Shown here piece after piece: positions 39,069-51,800 of a DNA stretch of 64,000 bases (position 1 is the first letter of the stretch; each line of letters opens with the position of its first letter). The DNA lies in contig NZ_CP021361.1 of the NCBI RefSeq assembly GCF_002157145.1, positions 3,686,501 to 3,750,500 of the forward strand, read 5' to 3'. The notes beneath the pieces are model-generated. The model did not search any database. It had not been told where the DNA came from and saw only the letters and a list, made by a program, of their open reading frames with translations. The DNA comes from Acidovorax carolinensis. Lineage in GTDB: Bacteria; Pseudomonadota; Gammaproteobacteria; Burkholderiales; Burkholderiaceae_C. The position numbers were made by a program, and so were the translations under genes.

Positions 39069-39587
39069 TCAGGCGAAGATGTCTTCGACTGTCTTGCCGC
39101 GCTTGGCTGCCACATTCGACGGAGTGGTCGAATTGACGAGCGCGTCGAACGTTGCACGGACCATGTTGTAGGGGTTCGACGAACCATGGCTCTTGGCCAC
39201 GATGTCGGTGATGCCCACAACTTCAAAAACAGCGCGCATGGGGCCGCCAGCGATGATGCCGGTACCCTTGGGTGCGGGGTGGAGTTCCACCGATGCTGCA
39301 CCGTGATGACCCTTCACCGAGTGGTGAATGGTTCCGCTCTTGAGCGCAACCTTCACCAAGTTGCGACGGCATTCTTCCATCGCCTTTTGCACAGCAGCGG
39401 GCACTTCCTTGGATTTGCCCTTGCCCATGCCAACGCGGCCATCGCCGTCGCCAACCACCGTCAGTGCAGCGAAACCGAGAATACGGCCACCCTTCACGAC
39501 TTTGGTCACGCGATTCACCGCGATCATTTTTTCGCGCAGACCGTCGTCCTGGCCTTCGCTCTGCACCTTGGGTTGAAATTTAGCCAT
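39069..39587 (-). CDS. rpsE: Ribosomal protein uS5
   Basis: A 172-aa protein. The double-stranded-RNA-binding domain has [21 protein letters not shown] and the C-terminal part has [18 protein letters not shown]. It is a fidelity protein of the small subunit. Confidence 0.98.
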   Translation of the reverse strand: MAKFQPKVQSEGQDDGLREKMIAVNRVTKVVKGGRILGFAALTVVGDGDGRVGMGKGKSKEVPAAVQKAMEECRRNLVKVALKSGTIHHSVKGHHGAASVELHPAPKGTGIIAGGPMRAVFEVVGITDIVAKSHGSSNPYNMVRATFDALVNSTTPSNVAAKRGKTVEDIFA

Positions 39588-39604
39588 TTTTAATTCCGTT
39601 CCGC

Positions 39605-39970
39605 TTAGAACTGCAGACCTGCTTCACGGGCCGCATCGGCCAAAGCCTTGACGCGACCGTGGTAAGCAAAACCTGCACGATCAAATGCAACCTTCTCGAC
39701 TCCAGCAGCCTTTGCTTTTTCAGCAATGCGCTTGCCGATTGCCTGGGCTGCAGCGGCATTGCCACCCTTGCCCGAACCGCCCAGCGACTTGCGAACATCG
39801 GCCTCGGCCGTGGACGCGCTGGCCAGCACCTTGCTGCCGTCGCCGGAAATCACACTGGCGTAGATATGGAGGTTCGTACGATTCACGGTCAGACGTGCCA
39901 CGCCTTGCTGTGCAATGCGGATACGCGTCTGACGCGAACGACGAAGACGCTGCTCTTTCTTTGTCAACAT
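39605..39970 (-). CDS. rplR: Ribosomal protein uL18
   Basis: A 121-aa protein with an Arg-rich N-terminus for 5S rRNA binding and the core [23 protein letters not shown], ending [21 protein letters not shown]. Normal. Confidence 0.98.
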   Translation of the reverse strand: MLTKKEQRLRRSRQTRIRIAQQGVARLTVNRTNLHIYASVISGDGSKVLASASTAEADVRKSLGGSGKGGNAAAAQAIGKRIAEKAKAAGVEKVAFDRAGFAYHGRVKALADAAREAGLQF

Positions 39971-39981
39971 GTTGCAGCTCC

Positions 39982-40515
39982 TTATTTCTTCTTGGTCTCT
40001 TTGATCGTGATCTTTTCGTCCGCATAGCGGATACCCTTACCCTTGTAGGGCTCGGGCGGACGAACAGCACGAATCTCAGCAGCAATCTGACCCACGCGCT
40101 GGCGGTCTGCGCCCTTCACAACCACTTCCGTGGGCGTTGGGGTTGCAACCGTGATGCCTGCGGGCATGTCGAAATTGACAGGGTGTGAATAACCAACCGT
40201 CAGGTTCAGCTTCGAACCCGTGGCAGCAGCCTTGTAGCCCACGCCAACCAGGTTCAGCTTCTTTTCGAAGCCCTTGCTGACGCCGATTACCATGTTGTTG
40301 ACCAACTGGCGAATCGTTCCGCTCATGGCGTTTGCTTCGCGGGATTCATTCGCAGGCTCAAAGCTGAGCTTGCCGTCGCTGCTCGACACCTTCACCAGCA
40401 CATTTTGTGCAAGCGACAGTGCGCCACCAGAGCCCTTGACAGAGATCTGGTCATCTTTCACGGACACATCCACGCCAGCGGGGATGGTCACGGGCATTTT
40501 TCCTACTCGGGACAT
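39982..40515 (-). CDS. rplF: Ribosomal protein uL6
   Basis: A 177-aa protein starting [17 protein letters not shown], with the C-terminal signature [14 protein letters not shown]. It binds 23S rRNA near the GTPase centre. Normal. Confidence 0.98.
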   Translation of the reverse strand: MSRVGKMPVTIPAGVDVSVKDDQISVKGSGGALSLAQNVLVKVSSSDGKLSFEPANESREANAMSGTIRQLVNNMVIGVSKGFEKKLNLVGVGYKAAATGSKLNLTVGYSHPVNFDMPAGITVATPTPTEVVVKGADRQRVGQIAAEIRAVRPPEPYKGKGIRYADEKITIKETKKK

Positions 40516-40540
40516 TTCAGTTTCTCCTCAATGCCGCGGG

Positions 40541-40936
40541 TTAGGCCACGTAGCAGAGCACTTCGCCACCGACACCGGTAGCGCGCGCCTTGCGATCAGT
40601 CATCACGCCCTTGGGGGTCGTGACGATTGCCACACCCAGACCGTTCATGACTTGTGGAATGGAATCACGGCCTTTGTAGACACGCAGTCCGGGGCGGCTG
40701 ACGCGCTCGATGCGCTCAATCACGGGACGGCCTGCGTAGTACTTCAGGGCGATTTCAAGTTCGGACTTGCCAGCTTCGGTTTTCACCTGGAAGCCGTCGA
40801 TATAACCCTCGTCCTTCAACACTTGGGCGATGGCGACCTTCACTTTGGAAGAAGGCACCAGCACCGTGGCCTTGGCGACCATTTGTGCGTTACGAATGCG
40901 GGTCAGCAAGTCAGCGATAGGATCACTCATGCTCAT
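40541..40936 (-). CDS. rpsH: Ribosomal protein uS8
   Basis: A 131-aa protein starting [18 protein letters not shown] and ending with the conserved [11 protein letters not shown]. In E. coli S8 is the translational repressor of the spc operon. The start was set at MSMSD because the longer frame reads into rpsN. Confidence 0.98.
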   Translation of the reverse strand: MSMSDPIADLLTRIRNAQMVAKATVLVPSSKVKVAIAQVLKDEGYIDGFQVKTEAGKSELEIALKYYAGRPVIERIERVSRPGLRVYKGRDSIPQVMNGLGVAIVTTPKGVMTDRKARATGVGGEVLCYVA

Positions 40937-40956
40937 GTTGTATCTCTCCTGCCTGC

Positions 40957-41262
40957 TTACCAGCTGGCCTTGGTGACACCGGGGATGTCGCCTGCAAATG
41001 CCAGTTCGCGAATCTTGGCGCGGGCCAGACCGAATTGACGGAATGTTCCGCGTGGACGACCGGTGATTTCGCAACGGTTACGCTGACGCGTGGGATTTGC
41101 ATTGCGCGGGAGCTTCTGCAGGCCCAGACGGGCCGCATCACGCTCTTCATCGCTGCGCTTGGCATCGCCAGCAATCGCTTTCAGCTCCGCATACTTAGTT
41201 GCGTACTTGGCTGCCAATTTTTCGCGCTTCAGTTCGCGCTGGATCAAAGCTACTTTAGCCAT
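40957..41262 (-). CDS. rpsN: Ribosomal protein uS14, zinc-free form
   Basis: A 101-aa protein starting [17 protein letters not shown] and ending [14 protein letters not shown]. The CxxC pairs of the short zinc form are absent (a single Cys in [11 protein letters not shown]), so this is the long C-minus type. Confidence 0.98.
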   Translation of the reverse strand: MAKVALIQRELKREKLAAKYATKYAELKAIAGDAKRSDEERDAARLGLQKLPRNANPTRQRNRCEITGRPRGTFRQFGLARAKIRELAFAGDIPGVTKASW

Positions 41263-41270
41263 GCTTCGCC

Positions 41271-41810
41271 TCAGTTCTTGAACGGGAAACGGAAACCAGC
41301 GAGGAGAGCCTTGGCTTCTTCGTCGGACTTGGCCGTCGTGGTGATGCTGATATTGAGACCGCGCAAGGCATCCACCTTGTCGTATTCAATTTCAGGGAAA
41401 ATGATCTGCTCCTTGACGCCGATGTTGTAGTTGCCACGGCCGTCAAAAGCGCGACCGGAGATACCACGGAAGTCACGGACGCGGGGCAGAGCCACGGTCA
41501 CGAAACGATCCAGGAACTCATACATCTGCACGCCACGCAGTGTGACCATGCAACCGATGGCCTGGCCTTCGCGAATCTTGAAACCCGCGATAGCCTTCTT
41601 GGCCTTGGTCACCACGGGCTTCTGACCAGCAATCTTGGTCAGATCCGCTACAGCGTTGTCCATCACCTTCTTGTCCGAGACCGCCTCGCTCACACCCATG
41701 TTGAGCGTGATCTTGGTCAGACGCGGAACCTGCATCGGCGAGGTGTAACCGAACTGCTTCATCAGCTCGGGAGCGACTTTGTCGCGGTAAATTTCTTGCA
41801 GTCGTGCCAT
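41271..41810 (-). CDS. rplE: Ribosomal protein uL5
   Basis: A 179-aa protein with [18 protein letters not shown] and the later [18 protein letters not shown]. It is a 5S rRNA binding protein of the central protuberance. Normal. Confidence 0.98.
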   Translation of the reverse strand: MARLQEIYRDKVAPELMKQFGYTSPMQVPRLTKITLNMGVSEAVSDKKVMDNAVADLTKIAGQKPVVTKAKKAIAGFKIREGQAIGCMVTLRGVQMYEFLDRFVTVALPRVRDFRGISGRAFDGRGNYNIGVKEQIIFPEIEYDKVDALRGLNISITTTAKSDEEAKALLAGFRFPFKN

Positions 41811-41819
41811 GTTTACCCC

Positions 41820-42140
41820 TTAGGCCGCCTTGATTTCAGCGCCGCTGGACTTGAACACGCGAACGCGTGCACCGTCAGCCTGCACCTTGATGCCTACGCG
41901 ATCAGCCTTGCCGGTGGCAGCATTGAAGATGGCCACGTTGGACTGATGGATGGGCATGGATTTTTCCACGATGCCGCCCGTCGTACCCTTCATGGGGTTT
42001 GGCTTGGCGTGCTTCTTGACGAGGTTGATGCCGTCGATGACGAGATAGGAATCATCCTTGCGCAGCGACACAGTGCCACGCTTGCCCTTATCGCGCCCGG
42101 TCAGCACGATGACTTCGTCGCCCTTGCGAATCTTGTTCAT
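41820..42140 (-). CDS. rplX: Ribosomal protein uL24
   Basis: A 106-aa KOW-domain protein starting [22 protein letters not shown]. It initiates 50S assembly. Normal. Confidence 0.98.
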   Translation of the reverse strand: MNKIRKGDEVIVLTGRDKGKRGTVSLRKDDSYLVIDGINLVKKHAKPNPMKGTTGGIVEKSMPIHQSNVAIFNAATGKADRVGIKVQADGARVRVFKSSGAEIKAA

Positions 42141-42149
42141 GGCGCGTCC

Positions 42150-42518
42150 TTAGAGAACTTCAGGAGCCAGGGACACGATCTTCATGAACTTCTCGGTACG
42201 CAGTTCACGCGTCACGGGTCCAAAGATGCGGGTGCCGATGGGCTCCAACTTTGCATTCAGCAACACCGCAGCGTTGCCATCGAATTTAACGAGCGAACCA
42301 TCGCCACGACGAATACCCTTCGCCGTACGAACCACCACCGCGCTGTAGACCTCGCCTTTTTTGACGCGACCACGCGGAGCAGCTTCTTTGATGCTCACCT
42401 TGATGATGTCGCCAACGCTTGCATAGCGACGCTTCGAGCCACCCAGCACCTTGATGCAAAGGACGGACTTGGCGCCGGTATTGTCGGCAACCTCTAACCG
42501 AGATTCTGTCTGGATCAT
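42150..42518 (-). CDS. rplN: Ribosomal protein uL14
   Basis: A 122-aa protein starting [17 protein letters not shown], with [22 protein letters not shown]. It is the first gene of this ribosomal cluster: rpsQ and the S10 genes are not upstream. A promoter lies about 160-190 nt before its start. Confidence 0.98.
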   Translation of the reverse strand: MIQTESRLEVADNTGAKSVLCIKVLGGSKRRYASVGDIIKVSIKEAAPRGRVKKGEVYSAVVVRTAKGIRRGDGSLVKFDGNAAVLLNAKLEPIGTRIFGPVTRELRTEKFMKIVSLAPEVL

Positions 42519-42676
42519 TTCAATATTCCCAACTTGCACCAGAAGACCACGGCCCCAGAGAACTTCTCAAGGGCTGCAAATCAGCCAGTCAGTCTTGGGC
42601 CCGTCGTCCGCACCGCAAACCATTTGCAGCACTTCCCGCTGGGCAGAAACTTCACGCAATAAACGCGAAGCCTTTG

Positions 42677-42705
42677 ATTATTGCAAAGCCGTGCAGGGAA
42701 GTCAA
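42677..42705 (-). promoter_or_regulatory. Sigma-70-type promoter of the spc operon
   Basis: On the minus strand: -35 TTGACT, 17-bp spacer, -10 AATAAT. It starts just after the glpD stop codon and points at rplN, with a leader of about 150 nt that could carry regulation. Both boxes are close to consensus and the spacing is ideal. Confidence 0.75.
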
Positions 42706-42712
42706 GCGCCTG

Positions 42713-44320
42713 TTAGCGAGGAATGTGCAAATACTGTTGCGCCAACGCCAGAAAGGCCTCCAGATGCGGATCAGCGCCCAACTCTTGGCGCAGGATGTCC
42801 GCAACAACAGGCGCCAGCTCTATGGCCTTGCGAGCGTCCAGAAACAGCAATCTTGAGCGGCGGGCCAGCACATCCTCCACCTTACAGGCGTATTCGTAGC
42901 GCGCCGCAAAACGCACCATTCCCTCTGTCAGCCCGCCATCAAGATGGGTCTGCGCCCCGACGATAGCCCCGACAAGCGACGCCTCGCTGCCATATGAATG
43001 GAGCCCTTGGGCATCACTGATGCGATGCCGAACGGCTTCCCGGGGCGCTCCCACCAAGGGCAGATGGTTGGTCAGGCCTGCCGGTTTTTCCATGAGCAGG
43101 CCGGTGGCGAAGCATTTTTGCAACACATCCTCCGCCATGGCACGGTAAGTGGTCCATTTCCCGCCCGTCACGGTAATCAGGCCGCTGCGGCTGGCCAACA
43201 CGGTGTGCTCCCGGCTGATCTTCTTAGTATTGTCGCCATCGTCGTCCTGCGGTTTCACCAGTGGCCGCAGGCCCACCCAGATACTCCGGATGTCCTCCAC
43301 CTGGGGCGCACGGGTGAGGTAGCGCGCCGATTCTTCCAGGATGAACCGGACTTCTTCCTGGAACGGCTCCGGCTCACGCACGATGTCCTGGCGCGGGCTG
43401 TCTGTCGTTCCCAGAATCAGCTTGCCGAGCCACGGCACCGCAAAAAGCACCCGACCATCGGCCGTCTTGGGCACCATCAGGGCGTGATCCGACGGTAGAA
43501 ACTCCCGGTCCACAACAATATGCACACCTTGGCTGGGTGCGACGATGGGCTTGACCGGGCGATCGATGGCCTCGCCGTCCAGCTGGCGCAGCGTGTCCAC
43601 CCAAACGCCTGTGGCATTCACGACAGCGCGTGCGCGCACGGTGAACTGCTGGCCACTGTCGGTGTCTTCACACACGAAGCCTGCCACCTTGCCGCCCTCA
43701 TGAATCAGCGAACGCGCCGGGCAGTAATTGACCACCAAGGCGCCCAGGCTGGCTGCCGTCCGTGCCAAGGCCAAGGCCAGACGGGCATCGTCGAATTGTC
43801 CGTCCCAGTATTTGACGCCACCCTTGAGCCCCTCGGCGCGGGCCGTGGGCAGGCATGCCAGCGTGCGCGCACGTCCCATGAATTCGGTAGCGCCCAAACC
43901 GGCCTTGCCCGCTAAAGCGTCGTACATCTTGAGTCCGATGCCGTAAAACGGCGTCTCCCAGAACCGGTACGAGGGCATCACGAACGGCAAGGGTTGCGCC
44001 AGATGGGGTGCGTTGTGCAAGAGGGTCGTGCGCTCATGCAGCGCTTCGCGCACCAGCGCGATGTTTCCCTGCGCCAGATAACGGACACCGCCGTGCACCA
44101 GCTTCGTGGAGCGCGACGAAGTCCCTTTGGCGAAGTCGTGCGAGTCGACAAGAACCACGCTGAAACCACGCGCTGCCGCATCCAGCGCAACCCCCAACCC
44201 CGTCGCCCCGCCGCCAATCACAGCAAGGTCATATTGGTGCGGCTGGGCCAGGCGGGCCAGCAGGTCGGCGCGTCGCGTAGGAAGAGGGTCTGCGGCATGG
44301 GTCATGGGGTGATTGTCCAT
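42713..44320 (-). CDS. glpD: Aerobic glycerol-3-phosphate dehydrogenase
   Basis: A 535-aa membrane-associated flavoprotein that oxidises glycerol-3-phosphate to dihydroxyacetone phosphate. The FAD motif LAVIGGGATGLGVALDAAARG is near residue 30. KGTSSRSTKLVHGGVRYL and GGKWTTYRAMAEDVL are typical GlpD blocks. The start could be at 44320 (MDNHP), 44305 (MTHAAD) or 44365; no clear ribosome-binding site decides. An AAGGGT-ACCCTT inverted repeat just upstream is a candidate GlpR operator. Confidence 0.93.
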   Translation of the reverse strand: MDNHPMTHAADPLPTRRADLLARLAQPHQYDLAVIGGGATGLGVALDAAARGFSVVLVDSHDFAKGTSSRSTKLVHGGVRYLAQGNIALVREALHERTTLLHNAPHLAQPLPFVMPSYRFWETPFYGIGLKMYDALAGKAGLGATEFMGRARTLACLPTARAEGLKGGVKYWDGQFDDARLALALARTAASLGALVVNYCPARSLIHEGGKVAGFVCEDTDSGQQFTVRARAVVNATGVWVDTLRQLDGEAIDRPVKPIVAPSQGVHIVVDREFLPSDHALMVPKTADGRVLFAVPWLGKLILGTTDSPRQDIVREPEPFQEEVRFILEESARYLTRAPQVEDIRSIWVGLRPLVKPQDDDGDNTKKISREHTVLASRSGLITVTGGKWTTYRAMAEDVLQKCFATGLLMEKPAGLTNHLPLVGAPREAVRHRISDAQGLHSYGSEASLVGAIVGAQTHLDGGLTEGMVRFAARYEYACKVEDVLARRSRLLFLDARKAIELAPVVADILRQELGADPHLEAFLALAQQYLHIPR

Positions 44321-44336
44321 GGGCGGGGTAAAAATT

Positions 44337-44350
44337 AAGGGTTTACCCTT
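44337..44350. promoter_or_regulatory. Candidate GlpR operator upstream of glpD
   Basis: AAGGGTTTACCCTT is an inverted repeat with a 2-bp centre, directly before glpD. The half GTTTACCCTT recurs in the glpS-glpR intergenic region at 50862-50871, and ACCCTT lies just before glpK at 51790. This distribution fits a DeoR-type repressor site; no experiment is known to me. Confidence 0.45.
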
Positions 44351-44490
44351 GAATTTCTGACGCATCCGAGGTGAGAACCGCCTTCGAATGAGAGTCTTCC
44401 AACGACGGCTCGGAGTGAAAAGGACAGCCAGGAGCCTTGTGAGCCCTGGCAGCCATGACGTAGACGTCAGGAAACGGCGCAGTCAGGCCA

Positions 44491-46224
<1,734 letters not shown>

Positions 46225-46299
46225 TGTTGTCTCCTCAGATGGAACCCCCATGGTGGCTGAACACCGGCCCGGGGGGAGATCGGGCCGGAGCGCGTCATC

Positions 46300-46400
46300 A
46301 TCAAAAACGATAGCTGCCAGCGCTTTTCACAGCTATGTTTTAGATAAATTTCTACTTAAAAGTCTTACCAATAAAGCGGTACAAGCTATGTTTTTGATAC
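46300..46400. repeat. Degenerate pair of dispersed repeats, copy G
   Basis: A plus-oriented fragment (AAAAACGATAGCTGCCAGCGCTTTT) is followed by a minus-oriented one (on the minus strand TATCAAAAACATAGCTTGTACCGCTTTATTGGT). Both are truncated relative to the other copies. They occupy the glpU-glpV gap. Confidence 0.5.
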
Positions 46401-46410
46401 CGCCAGCCCA

Positions 46411-46719
46411 TCAACCCTTGCGCATCACCAGCGCCAGCACCACCATCGACAGCACAAAGCTGATCCAGATCGACGGGTCGCCGTCCAGGCGGAACCACTG
46501 GGCCAGCTTGCCGCTGATGCCGACAAAGATCAGGTTCACATAGGCCGCAGACAGCAGCCCGATGAACAGGCGGTCGCCGCGGGTGGTCTCCAGCGGCAGA
46601 AAACCCTTGCGCATCACGGTAGGCGACTTGATTTCCCACACCGTCATGCCCACCAGCATCAGCACGATGCAAATGAAGAACACCGCCACGGGCAGCGTCC
46701 AGGCCATCCAGTCAAACAT
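46411..46719 (-). CDS. glpU: Glycerol ABC transporter accessory membrane protein (DUF2160)
   Basis: A 102-aa protein with three hydrophobic helices (WTLPVAVFFICIVLMLVGMTVW; GLLSAAYVNLIFVGI; SFVLSMVVLALVM). DUF2160 proteins accompany GlpSTPQV importers as GlpU; their role is unknown. The start MFDWMAW overlaps the stop of the small open frame upstream. The longer frame through the palindromic repeat is rejected. Confidence 0.82.
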   Translation of the reverse strand: MFDWMAWTLPVAVFFICIVLMLVGMTVWEIKSPTVMRKGFLPLETTRGDRLFIGLLSAAYVNLIFVGISGKLAQWFRLDGDPSIWISFVLSMVVLALVMRKG

Positions 46720-46849
46720 TGGTACCCCCCTGAGCGCCTGCGGCGCTTCCCCCCAGGGGGACGCAGCCAGTGGCCGGGCAATGCCCGTTCCACGGCTGCT
46801 GCTGGCATGGGGCAGCCTGCGCACTCTGCGGCGAATTGGTGTGGTTCAT
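46712..46849 (-). CDS. Small open frame, 45 codons, in the glpQ-glpU gap
   Basis: It begins MNHTNSPQSAQAAP, has GGGAGCAG 6-12 nt upstream, starts 20 nt after glpQ and ends overlapping the glpU start (AATGTTTGA). That layout suggests translational coupling. About half of it is encoded by a palindromic repeat, so the peptide itself may be meaningless. Confidence 0.35.
   Translation of the reverse strand: MNHTNSPQSAQAAPCQQQPWNGHCPATGCVPLGGSAAGAQGGTNV
46725..46765. repeat. Palindromic GC-rich repeat
   Basis: ACCCCCCTGAGCGCCTGCGGCGCTTCCCCCCAGGGGG forms nested inverted repeats (GCGCCTGCGGCGC and CCCCCC/GGGGG). It lies between glpQ and glpU and resembles REP-type elements. Confidence 0.5.
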
Positions 46850-46868
46850 GGTTCTGCTCCCTTTGTCG

Positions 46869-47673
46869 TCAAACGCGGCCCATCGCAAAGCCTTTTGCGA
46901 TGTAGTGGCGGACAAACCAGATCACGATGGCGCCCGGCACGATGGTCAGCACCCCGGCCGCGGCCAGCGTCGCCCAGTCCATACCCGACGCGCTCACGGT
47001 GCGCGTCATGGTGGCCACGATGGGCTTGGCGTTCACGCTGGTCAGCGTGCGCGCCAGCAGCAACTCGACCCAGCTGAACATGAAGCAAAAGAACGCAGCC
47101 ACACCCACGCCTGCCTTGATGAGCGGCAGAAAAATCTTGATGAAAAAGCGCGGAAAGCTGTAGCCGTCGATGTAGGCCGTTTCGTCGATCTCGCGCGGGA
47201 TGCCGCTCATGAAGCCTTCCAGAATCCACACCGCCAGCGGCACGTTGAACAGCAGGTGCGCCAGCGCCACGGCGATGTGCGTGTCCATCAGCCCCACCGT
47301 GGTGTAAAGCTGAAAGAACGGCAGCAAGAACACAGCGGGCGGCGTCATGCGGTTGGTGAGCAGCCAGAAGAACACATGCTTGTCACCCAGGAACTGGTAA
47401 CGGCTGAACGCGTAAGCCGCTGGCAGCGCCACCGTGAGCGAAATCACCGTGTTGATGCCCACATAGATCAGGCTGTTGATGTAGCCCGAATACCAGGACT
47501 CGTCCGTGAAGATGGTCTTGTAGTTGTCCCAGGTGAAGTGCTGCGGGAAGAACGAGAACGAAGACAGGATCTCCGCGTTCGTCTTGAAGCTCATGTTCAC
47601 CATCCAGTAAATGGGCAGCACGGCGAAGATCAGGTAAGCGATCAAAAACAGCGACCGCTTGTGGAAGCGCTTT

Positions 47674-47681
<8 letters not shown>
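46869..47681 (-). CDS. glpQ: Glycerol ABC transporter permease
   Basis: A 270-aa MalG-type permease with six helices. The EAA loop is ETAYIDGYSFPRFFIKIFLPL, which docks the ATPase. It overlaps glpP by 8 nt. It forms the channel with GlpP. Confidence 0.9.
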
Positions 47682-48566
<885 letters not shown>

Positions 48567-48570
<4 letters not shown>

Positions 48571-49643
48571 GCCAGCAGCTCCTCGTTTTGGTAGTAGCAG
48601 GTGTGCTCACCCAGCACCTGCAGCCACACCGTGTCGCCTGCCGAGGGCAGTCGCGTCTCGGGGCTGAAACGGGCCTTGAGCGTGTGCTCGCCCACCTTCG
48701 CTGTCAACATCAGATAGGTGCCAATGTCTTGCACCTGCGCCACGCTGCAGGCCAGGGCGCCGGGCTGCTGCGCAGCGGCCAGCGCCAGGTATTCCGGGCG
48801 AATGCCCACCTCCAGCGACCCGGCGGGCAGCGCACGCCCGGCGGGCAGCGCCAAACGGTGGCCAACCACGGCCAGCTCTGCGCCATCCGCCTCTGCAGGC
48901 AAAAAGTTCATGCCCGGCGAGCCAATAAAGTGGCCCACAAACATGTGCGCCGGCCGCTCGAACAGCGCGTCCGCCGAGCCCACCTGCACGGCGCGACCGC
49001 GCGTCATCACCACCACCTGTTCGGCAAACGTGAGTGCCTCGACCTGATCGTGTGTCACGTAAATCAGCGTGAGCTTGAGCTCATGGTGGATCTGCTTGAG
49101 CTTGCGCCGCAGCTGCCACTTCAGGTGCGGGTCGATCACCGTGAGCGGCTCGTCGAACAGCACAGCCGCCACGTCCGATCGCACCAGGCCGCGGCCCAGT
49201 GAAATCTTCTGCTTGGCATCGGCCGCCAGGCCCGCCGCGCGCTGGTTGAGCTGGCCGCTCAGCTCCAGCATCTCGGCAATGACGCCCACGCGCTGCTTGA
49301 TCTGCGCCTCGGGCACCTTGCGGTTGCGCAGCGGGAACGCCAGGTTCTCGGCCACGGTCATGGTGTCGTAGATCACGGGGAACTGGAACACCTGCGCGAT
49401 GTTGCGCTCCTGCGGGCTCGCGCGCGTCACGTCGCGGCCGTCAAACAGCACCTTGCCATGTGAGGGGACGAGCAGGCCCGACATGATGTTGAGCATGGTG
49501 GTCTTGCCACAGCCCGAGGGGCCGAGCAGCGCATAGGCGCCCCCGTCCTCGAACTCCATCTTCAGAGGCAGCAGCGCGTAGTCGCTGTCCTGCTGCGGGT
49601 TGGGCTTGTACGAGTGCGCCAGATCCAGACTGATGCGAGCCAT
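48567..49643 (-). CDS. glpT: Glycerol ABC transporter ATPase
   Basis: A 358-aa ABC ATPase. Walker A is GPSGCGKTT and Walker B is VLFDEPLTVID. The signature region reads AKQKISLGRG, an unusual form in which the canonical LSGGQ is lost. A C-terminal TOBE domain follows. The start MARISLD is one base after the glpS stop. In Rhizobium, GlpS and GlpT form a heterodimer with one degenerate site, and this matches. Not the E. coli glpT antiporter. Confidence 0.88.
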
Positions 49644-49644
49644 C

Positions 49645-50736
49645 TCAGCGCCCTCCTTGTAGGGCGAGGTGTCGCGCGGGCGCCCACGCCAGTCGCCCAT
49701 CGGCGCCAAACACATAGGCCTGCGCCGGGTCCAGATGCAGCGTGATGGGCGCGCCCAGTTCAAAGTAGTGCACGCCGGTGAGCTGCGCAACCAGGTCGCC
49801 CCAGGGCGTCGTGGCATGTACGAAGGTATCCGAACCCGAAATCTCCGCCAGCTCCACCACGCCCCCCACGCTGATGTCTGCGGGGCGGGCCACCACGCGC
49901 AGCGCGCTGGCGCGCACACCCACCGTCAGCCCTGCCGCCGTGGCCACGCCTTGTGGCAGCGGCAAGGCCAGTTCCACCCCGCCCTGCAGGCGCACCCCAC
50001 GCGGGGCCGCCGAAGCAGCGATCAGGTTCATGGGCGGGTCGCTGAAGGCACGCGCCACGCGCAGCGAGTTGGGCGCATGGAACACCTCGGCCGTGGGGCC
50101 GTATTGCAGCAGCCGGCCTTCATCAAGCACGGCCGTGTAGCCGCCCAGCAGCAAGGCCTCGCCCGGCTCGGTGGTCGCATAGACCACGGTGGACTGGCCT
50201 GCGGCAAACAGCTGGGTCAGCTCCTCGCGCAACTCTTCGCGCAGCTTGTAGTCCAGGTTCACCAGGGGTTCGTCCAGCAGCATCAGCGGCGCGCCCTTGG
50301 CCAAGGCGCGGGCCAGCGCCACGCGCTGCTGCTGCCCGCCCGAGAGTTCGGCCGGGTAGCGGTCCAGGAACATGTCGATATGCAGGCGACTGGCGATCTC
50401 ACGCACCCGGGCGTCGATGTTCTTCTCGCCGCGCAGCCTGAGCGGCGACGCAATGTTGGCGGCCACCTTCATCGATGGGTAGTTGATGAATTGCTGGTAC
50501 ACCATCGCCACGTTGCGCTCGCGCACCGGCACACCCGTCACATTGACGCCATTGACCACCACGCGACCGGATGTTGGCGTGTCCAGCCCCGCCATGATCC
50601 GCATGAGGCTGGTCTTGCCCGCCTGCGTGGCACCCAGCAGCACCGTGACGGCGCCACTCTGGAGCGCAAGGCTCATGTCATGCAACCAGGTCTGCGGCCC
50701 TACCTTCTTGCCGATGCTGTCCAGTGCCAGCTGCAT
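49645..50736 (-). CDS. glpS: Glycerol ABC transporter ATPase
   Basis: A 363-aa ABC ATPase with an intact signature ELSGGQQQRVALARAL and Walker B LMLLDEPLVNLD. Walker A reads GATQAGKTS, slightly unusual. A TOBE-like C-terminus follows. It is the first gene of the importer operon, divergent from glpR. Confidence 0.9.
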   Translation of the reverse strand: MQLALDSIGKKVGPQTWLHDMSLALQSGAVTVLLGATQAGKTSLMRIMAGLDTPTSGRVVVNGVNVTGVPVRERNVAMVYQQFINYPSMKVAANIASPLRLRGEKNIDARVREIASRLHIDMFLDRYPAELSGGQQQRVALARALAKGAPLMLLDEPLVNLDYKLREELREELTQLFAAGQSTVVYATTEPGEALLLGGYTAVLDEGRLLQYGPTAEVFHAPNSLRVARAFSDPPMNLIAASAAPRGVRLQGGVELALPLPQGVATAAGLTVGVRASALRVVARPADISVGGVVELAEISGSDTFVHATTPWGDLVAQLTGVHYFELGAPITLHLDPAQAYVFGADGRLAWAPARHLALQGGR

Positions 50737-50814
50737 CCCGCAACCTTTCTTTGTGACCCGAGGGCGTATGAATCCGGCGCTGCTGCGACACCAGACACAG
50801 CACGCACACCTGAT

Positions 50815-50871
50815 TTTCGATTTCGTTCATTTTTGATATTTCTTGATCACATTGAATCAATGTTTACCCTT
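50815..50871. promoter_or_regulatory. glpS-glpR divergent control region
   Basis: This AT-rich stretch has a 15-bp palindrome ACATTGA-A-TCAATGT at 50849-50863, TTTCGTTCATTTTTGA at about 50821 (similar to DeoR/GlpR half-sites) and GTTTACCCTT at 50862-50871, shared with the glpD operator candidate. It probably holds both promoters and the GlpR sites. Confidence 0.5.
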
Positions 50872-50928
50872 AACAAGTTCCTTTTTGTTCGATTTAAAGT
50901 ATCTCCACCCTTTAGCTGATTGATTCGC

Positions 50929-51693
50929 GTGAATACGAACCCCCGACAACTGCTGCTTCTTGAAGAAGTCCGTGCGCGCAAATCCGCCACGGTGGAACAA
51001 CTGGCCGATACCCTGGGCGTGACACTGCAGACCGTGCGCCGCGATGTGCAGCGCCTGGCCGATTCCGGTCTGCTCACGCGCTTTCATGGCGGCGTGCGCG
51101 TGCCCAGTTCCACGGTGGAGAACCTGGCCCACACCCAGCGCGAAACGCTCAACGCCAAAGGCAAGGCGCGCATTGCGCGCGCCGTAGCCGAACAGGTGCC
51201 CAACGACTGCTCGCTGATCCTGAACATCGGCACCACCACCGAAGCCATCGCCAAGGCGCTGTTGCACCACCGGGGCCTGCGCGTGATCACCAACAACCTG
51301 AACGTGGCGGCCATCCTGAGCGGCAACCCCGACTGCGAAGTGATCGTGGCCGGCGGCGTGGTGCGCGCCCGCGACCGCGGCATCGTGGGCGAGGCGGCGG
51401 TGGACTTCATCCGCCAGTTCAAGGTGGACATTGCGCTCATCGGCATCTCGGGCATCGAGCCCGACGGGTCGCTGCGCGACTTCGACTACCGCGAGGTGAA
51501 AGTGGCGCAGACCATCATCGAACACGCCCGCGAGGTCTGGCTGGCCGCCGACCACAGCAAGTTCAACCGCCCGGCCATGGTGCAACTGGCCACGCTCGCC
51601 CAGATCGACCGCCTGTTCACCGACGCCCCTCCTCCCGAACCATTCCCGGCACTTCTGCAGGATGCCGAGGTGATCTGCACCGTCGCCGCATGA
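50929..51693 (+). CDS. glpR: DeoR-family repressor of the glycerol regulon
   Basis: A 254-aa DeoR protein. The helix-turn-helix is TVEQLADTLGVTLQTVRRDVQRL and the phosphosugar domain has ILNIGTTTEAIAKAL and HSKFNRPAMV. It is expected to release DNA when it binds glycerol-3-phosphate. The start is a GTG at 50929 (MNTNPRQ) or TTG at 50920; no ATG exists. It lies between the importer operon and glpK. Confidence 0.88.
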   Translation: MNTNPRQLLLLEEVRARKSATVEQLADTLGVTLQTVRRDVQRLADSGLLTRFHGGVRVPSSTVENLAHTQRETLNAKGKARIARAVAEQVPNDCSLILNIGTTTEAIAKALLHHRGLRVITNNLNVAAILSGNPDCEVIVAGGVVRARDRGIVGEAAVDFIRQFKVDIALIGISGIEPDGSLRDFDYREVKVAQTIIEHAREVWLAADHSKFNRPAMVQLATLAQIDRLFTDAPPPEPFPALLQDAEVICTVAA

Positions 51694-51800
51694 GTGAGAA
51701 CAACCCCCTGCGCGGCGGTCGCTGGCATCGGCTGCGCGCTTTCATTGGCCGGCTCTCCGAATCTGGGCCCAACCGCATCGCCTGACATACCCTTTCATCT

